Under the pieces are notes generated by a model. That model made no database searches. It was not told where the DNA came from and saw nothing but the letters and a program-made list of their open reading frames with translations. Positions 5,911 to 7,210 of a stretch of DNA of 7,210 nt are shown here, in pieces. Each line of letters starts with the position of its first letter. Positions within the stretch are counted from its first letter, which is position 1. The DNA comes from Anaerobacillus sp. (GTDB taxonomy: Bacteria > Bacillota > Bacilli > Bacillales_H > Anaerobacillaceae). The translations under genes and the position numbers were made by a program. The stretch lies in NCBI GenBank assembly GCA_007120055.1, contig SKOL01000674.1:1-7210 (forward strand), written 5' to 3'.

Positions 5911-7210
5911 GTGAAATGATAAATAAAATAAAAGATCGATTAATTGAAATTTTAGGTGATTCAAAGCGCCTCCTCACTGAAGAATATGATCGAATGAGTT
6001 ATTCATATGATGCTTCTTTTGGATTTAAAATGCCCGAGCTTGTTGTACAACCGAGCTCAACAAAAGAGGTGCAGGAAATTGTGAAATTGGCTAACGAATA
6101 TAAATTTCCAATATGCCCTAGAGGACAAGGCACTAGTTTGAGTGGTGGCCCAATTCCTGTAAAAGGAGGGATTGTTTTAGATTTTTCACAATGGAACGAT
6201 AAACTTATTATAGATCCTGAAGACTTAGTAGCAGTAGTGTCTCCAGGTGTACTAACCGCTTCGATTAATGAAGGGGCGGAGGCTCATGGACTAATGTATC
6301 CACCTGACCCTAGTAGCTCTAATGTGTCAACGATAGGAGGAAACCTAGCTGAAAATGCAGGTGGTCCACGTGGATTAAAATATGGTGTCACGAAAGATTA
6401 TGTATTAGGTCTAGAAATCGTAACAGCAGAAGGTGAAATTATTCGTACTGGTGGGAGAACAGTAAAAAATGTGACTGGGTATGATTTAACTAAATTAATA
6501 GTAGGATCAGAAGGAACTCTAGCGATTATTACTGAAGCAACGCTTCGGTTAATTCCCAAACCAATCGCAACACGCACGTTAATGGTGATGTTTGAAGATA
6601 TCATCGATTCAGGAGTTGCTATATCTAAAATATTAACGAATGGAATTTTGCCCTCAAAAATGGAGTTAATGGATCAAGCTTCCATAATCGCAGTGGAAGA
6701 ATACCAGCCTTTAGGCTTACCAACTGATGTTGAAGCCATCTTATTAATTGAATTAGACGGACACCCGGCTGCGCTTGATGAAGAAGTCACAAAAGTTAGT
6801 AACGTTTGCAATCAAGTAGGGGCTAGAGAAGTGAAAATTGCTAAAACCGTAGAAGAGGAGCAGGAATTATGGAAAGCTAGAAAGCTAGTCTCACCTGCAA
6901 TAGTAAGGAAAAAACCTACGAAAATCTCAGAAGATGCTACTATACCTAGAAGTAAAATCCCCGAAATGTTTCAGCGTTTAAAAGAAATAAAGGAAAAATA
7001 TAACGTTGACCTTGTTGTTTTCGGGCATGCAGGTGATGGAAACTTACACCCAAATATAATTACAGATGCTAGGGATACAGAAGAAATGACGCGTGTGGAG
7101 AAAGCTGTAGAAGAAATATTTACAGCTGCGATAGAGTTGGGTGGAACTCTTTCTGGTGAGCATGGTATTGGAACGATGAAGTCACCATTCATGGAAATGG
7201 AGTTAGGAAC
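5907..7210 (+). CDS. glcD: GlcD-type FAD-linked 2-hydroxyacid oxidase (partial, 3' end cut)
   Basis: The frame is open from ATG 5907 to the window end (434 codons of an expected 460-470), so only the last few dozen residues are missing. It belongs to the FAD-binding type 4 (PCMH/VAO-like) family, which includes glycolate oxidase subunit GlcD, B. subtilis YsfC and D-lactate dehydrogenases. FAD-domain landmarks are PRGQGTSLSGG (71-81), PPDPSSSNVSTIGGNLAENA (132-151), GGRTVKNVTGYDLTKL (182-197) and GSEGTLAIITEATLRL (200-215). C-terminal-domain landmarks are KISEDATIPRSKI (339-351), FGHAGDGNLHPN (372-383, with the conserved His of this family) and GGTLSGEHGIGTMK (412-425). It oxidises a 2-hydroxyacid such as glycolate or lactate to the 2-oxoacid, usually with an iron-sulfur partner (GlcF/YsfD) expected just downstream. 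No signal peptide is seen, so it is cytoplasmic or peripheral to the membrane. A weak GGTGA precedes the start by 6 bases; coupling to regulator 2 probably drives translation. The exact substrate is uncertain. Confidence 0.92.
   Translation, partial: MSEMINKIKDRLIEILGDSKRLLTEEYDRMSYSYDASFGFKMPELVVQPSSTKEVQEIVKLANEYKFPICPRGQGTSLSGGPIPVKGGIVLDFSQWNDKLIIDPEDLVAVVSPGVLTASINEGAEAHGLMYPPDPSSSNVSTIGGNLAENAGGPRGLKYGVTKDYVLGLEIVTAEGEIIRTGGRTVKNVTGYDLTKLIVGSEGTLAIITEATLRLIPKPIATRTLMVMFEDIIDSGVAISKILTNGILPSKMELMDQASIIAVEEYQPLGLPTDVEAILLIELDGHPAALDEEVTKVSNVCNQVGAREVKIAKTVEEEQELWKARKLVSPAIVRKKPTKISEDATIPRSKIPEMFQRLKEIKEKYNVDLVVFGHAGDGNLHPNIITDARDTEEMTRVEKAVEEIFTAAIELGGTLSGEHGIGTMKSPFMEMELG

Noticed and set aside
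1..7210. CRISPR array, insertion sequence, tRNA/rRNA, phage or toxin-antitoxin content
   Set aside because: No regularly spaced repeats, terminal inverted repeats, transposase or integrase motifs, tRNA-like cloverleaf or small paired genes were recognised.

Overview
The window comes from a low-GC Gram-positive bacterium, most likely a Bacillaceae member. The evidence is AT-rich DNA, strong AGGAGG-type ribosome binding sites, GTG/TTG starts, stem-plus-T-run terminators, a lipobox lipoprotein and a catabolite-responsive element (cre) of the Bacillus type. All genes read on the + strand. The window is cut at both ends: the first gene lacks its N-terminus and the last lacks its C-terminus.

Layout. 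(1) 1-666: the 3' part of a short-chain dehydrogenase/reductase (SDR) that lacks the usual Tyr and Lys of the catalytic motif. (2) 685-1011: the wreck of an IlvD/Edd-family dehydratase. Four recognisable blocks survive in two frames, joined by large deletions, with the ribosome binding site still present upstream and a strong terminator (1030-1066) after it. (3) 1176-1258: a control region with a sigma-A type promoter, an 8-11-8 palindrome over its -10 box, and a cre just downstream of the expected transcription start. (4) 1259-2287: a TAXI-family TRAP transporter solute-binding lipoprotein. A hairpin terminator (2307-2347) separates it from the fused small-plus-large membrane permease (2384-4366). 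(5) 4387-5118 and 5191-5910: two different GntR/FCD-family regulators in tandem, split by a perfect hairpin terminator that overlaps the first one's stop codon. (6) 5907 to the window end: a GlcD-type FAD-linked 2-hydroxyacid oxidase whose start codon overlaps the second regulator's stop (ATGA).

How it may work together (inference). The locus looks like an inducible, catabolite-repressed module for taking up an organic acid through a TAXI-TRAP transporter and oxidising a 2-hydroxyacid with a flavin enzyme, with FCD regulators sensing the substrate. The SDR and the dead dehydratase look like the tail of an upstream sugar-acid or hydroxy-acid operon that is decaying. The substrate cannot be read from the sequence. 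I found no CRISPR array, insertion sequence, phage gene or RNA gene. The unusual content is the multiply deleted dehydratase relic, the layered promoter control, the tandem regulators and the atypical SDR, rather than a clearly new system.
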